Shown here piece by piece: positions 13,045-13,222 of a stretch of DNA of 13,222 bases. The position numbers and the translations under genes were made by a program. Within the stretch, counting starts at the first letter, position 1. Each line of letters begins with the position of its first letter. The notes under the pieces were generated by a model. It was given only the letters and a program-made list of their open reading frames with translations. It had not been told where the DNA came from and did not search any database. This stretch comes from Pseudomonadota bacterium (GTDB lineage Bacteria > Pseudomonadota > Alphaproteobacteria > Rhizobiales > Xanthobacteraceae), in the NCBI GenBank assembly GCA_023392205.1, contig JAEVZN010000462.1, forward strand, positions 1-13,222, read 5' to 3'.

Positions 13045-13222
13045 TCAGGCGGCCATCTGATTGAGCGAGCTCTCGGCAAGCTTGCTGAGGGTCGCGTCGG
13101 TCTTCTTTTCCTCTTCCAGCGTCTTTTTCAGGAGTCTTGAGACTTCCCGCATGCCGAGTTGATCGGCCCAGGCGATCAACGTCCCGTAGCGGGAAATCTC
13201 GTAATGCTCGACCGCCTGCGCA
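13045..13222 (-). CDS. YciE/YciF-like (DUF892) ferritin-like protein, C-terminal part
   Basis: The gene enters from the right edge and ends at the TGA at 13045, so only the last 58 codons or so are visible. They read 'AVEHYEISRYGTLIAWADQLG', then 'EVSRLLKKTLEEEKKTDATLSKLA', ending 'SLNQMAA'. The E-H-Y-E-I helix followed by 'TLEEEKKTD' is the last helix pair of the DUF892 ferritin-like family and carries the carboxylate/His residues of its putative di-iron site. In enterobacteria these proteins are RpoS-controlled stress proteins; in Rhizobiales they are often in general-stress regulons. It converges with the kinase gene over 31 bases. The start and promoter are outside the window. Confidence 0.85.
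   Translation of the reverse strand, partial: AQAVEHYEISRYGTLIAWADQLGMREVSRLLKKTLEEEKKTDATLSKLAESSLNQMAA

Noticed and set aside
1..13222. CRISPR arrays, tRNA or rRNA genes, insertion sequences and attachment sites
   Set aside because: No regularly spaced repeats, cloverleaf segments with CCA-type ends, transposase or integrase sequences were seen on either strand by eye.

Overview
The window is a gene-dense, GC-rich stretch of chromosome that looks like an alphaproteobacterium, probably Hyphomicrobiales (Bradyrhizobium/Rhodopseudomonas-like). This rests on codon use, a Bug-type solute-binding protein, a CBS-BON protein, an HWE histidine kinase, and an ECF sigma/NrsF pair of the Caulobacter SigF kind. 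No similarity search was possible, so the taxon is an inference. There are no tRNA or rRNA genes, insertion sequences or CRISPR arrays, and no gene-free stretch reaches 300 bases.

Positions 1-5.6 kb plus the marR gene look like a small-molecule uptake and oxidation region. A three-domain RidA-like protein and a Bug (TctC-type) periplasmic binding protein lie on the plus strand and end at a strong terminator at 2417-2454. Converging on it from the minus strand are a flavin reductase, a luciferase-like flavin monooxygenase and an NMT1/SsuA-type binding protein. A MarR regulator is divergent from the flavin reductase. In the divergent gap a perfect ATTGC-N4-GCAAT dyad sits in the 17-bp spacer of a good sigma70-type promoter for the reductase/monooxygenase and just downstream of a TATAAT for marR. 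The substrate is unknown.

Positions 6.2-7.0 kb hold a stand-alone CBS-CBS-BON protein.

Positions 7.0-10.9 kb hold a bufferin (copper-binding RiPP) locus with its own regulator. The minus-strand operon is bufA (DUF2282 precursor with four Cys), bufB (DUF692/MNIO maturase), bufC (DUF2063 partner) and a DoxX membrane protein. Divergently lie an ECF sigma factor (sigF) and its membrane anti-sigma factor (nrsF). Both sides of the 242-bp divergent gap carry a GTAACN-N16-CGAA site matching the Caulobacter SigF promoter, so the sigma factor should drive both itself and the bufferin operon. bufB as written carries a single-base deletion at about 8858, which removes most of its metal-binding residues. 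Either the sequence has an error there or this strain makes an unmodified bufferin.

Positions 10.9-13.2 kb hold a Tat-exported alpha/beta hydrolase of the arylformamidase-like group, an HWE-family sensor histidine kinase with a DUF4118-like membrane region, and the C-terminal end of a YciE/YciF (DUF892) ferritin-like protein running off the right edge.
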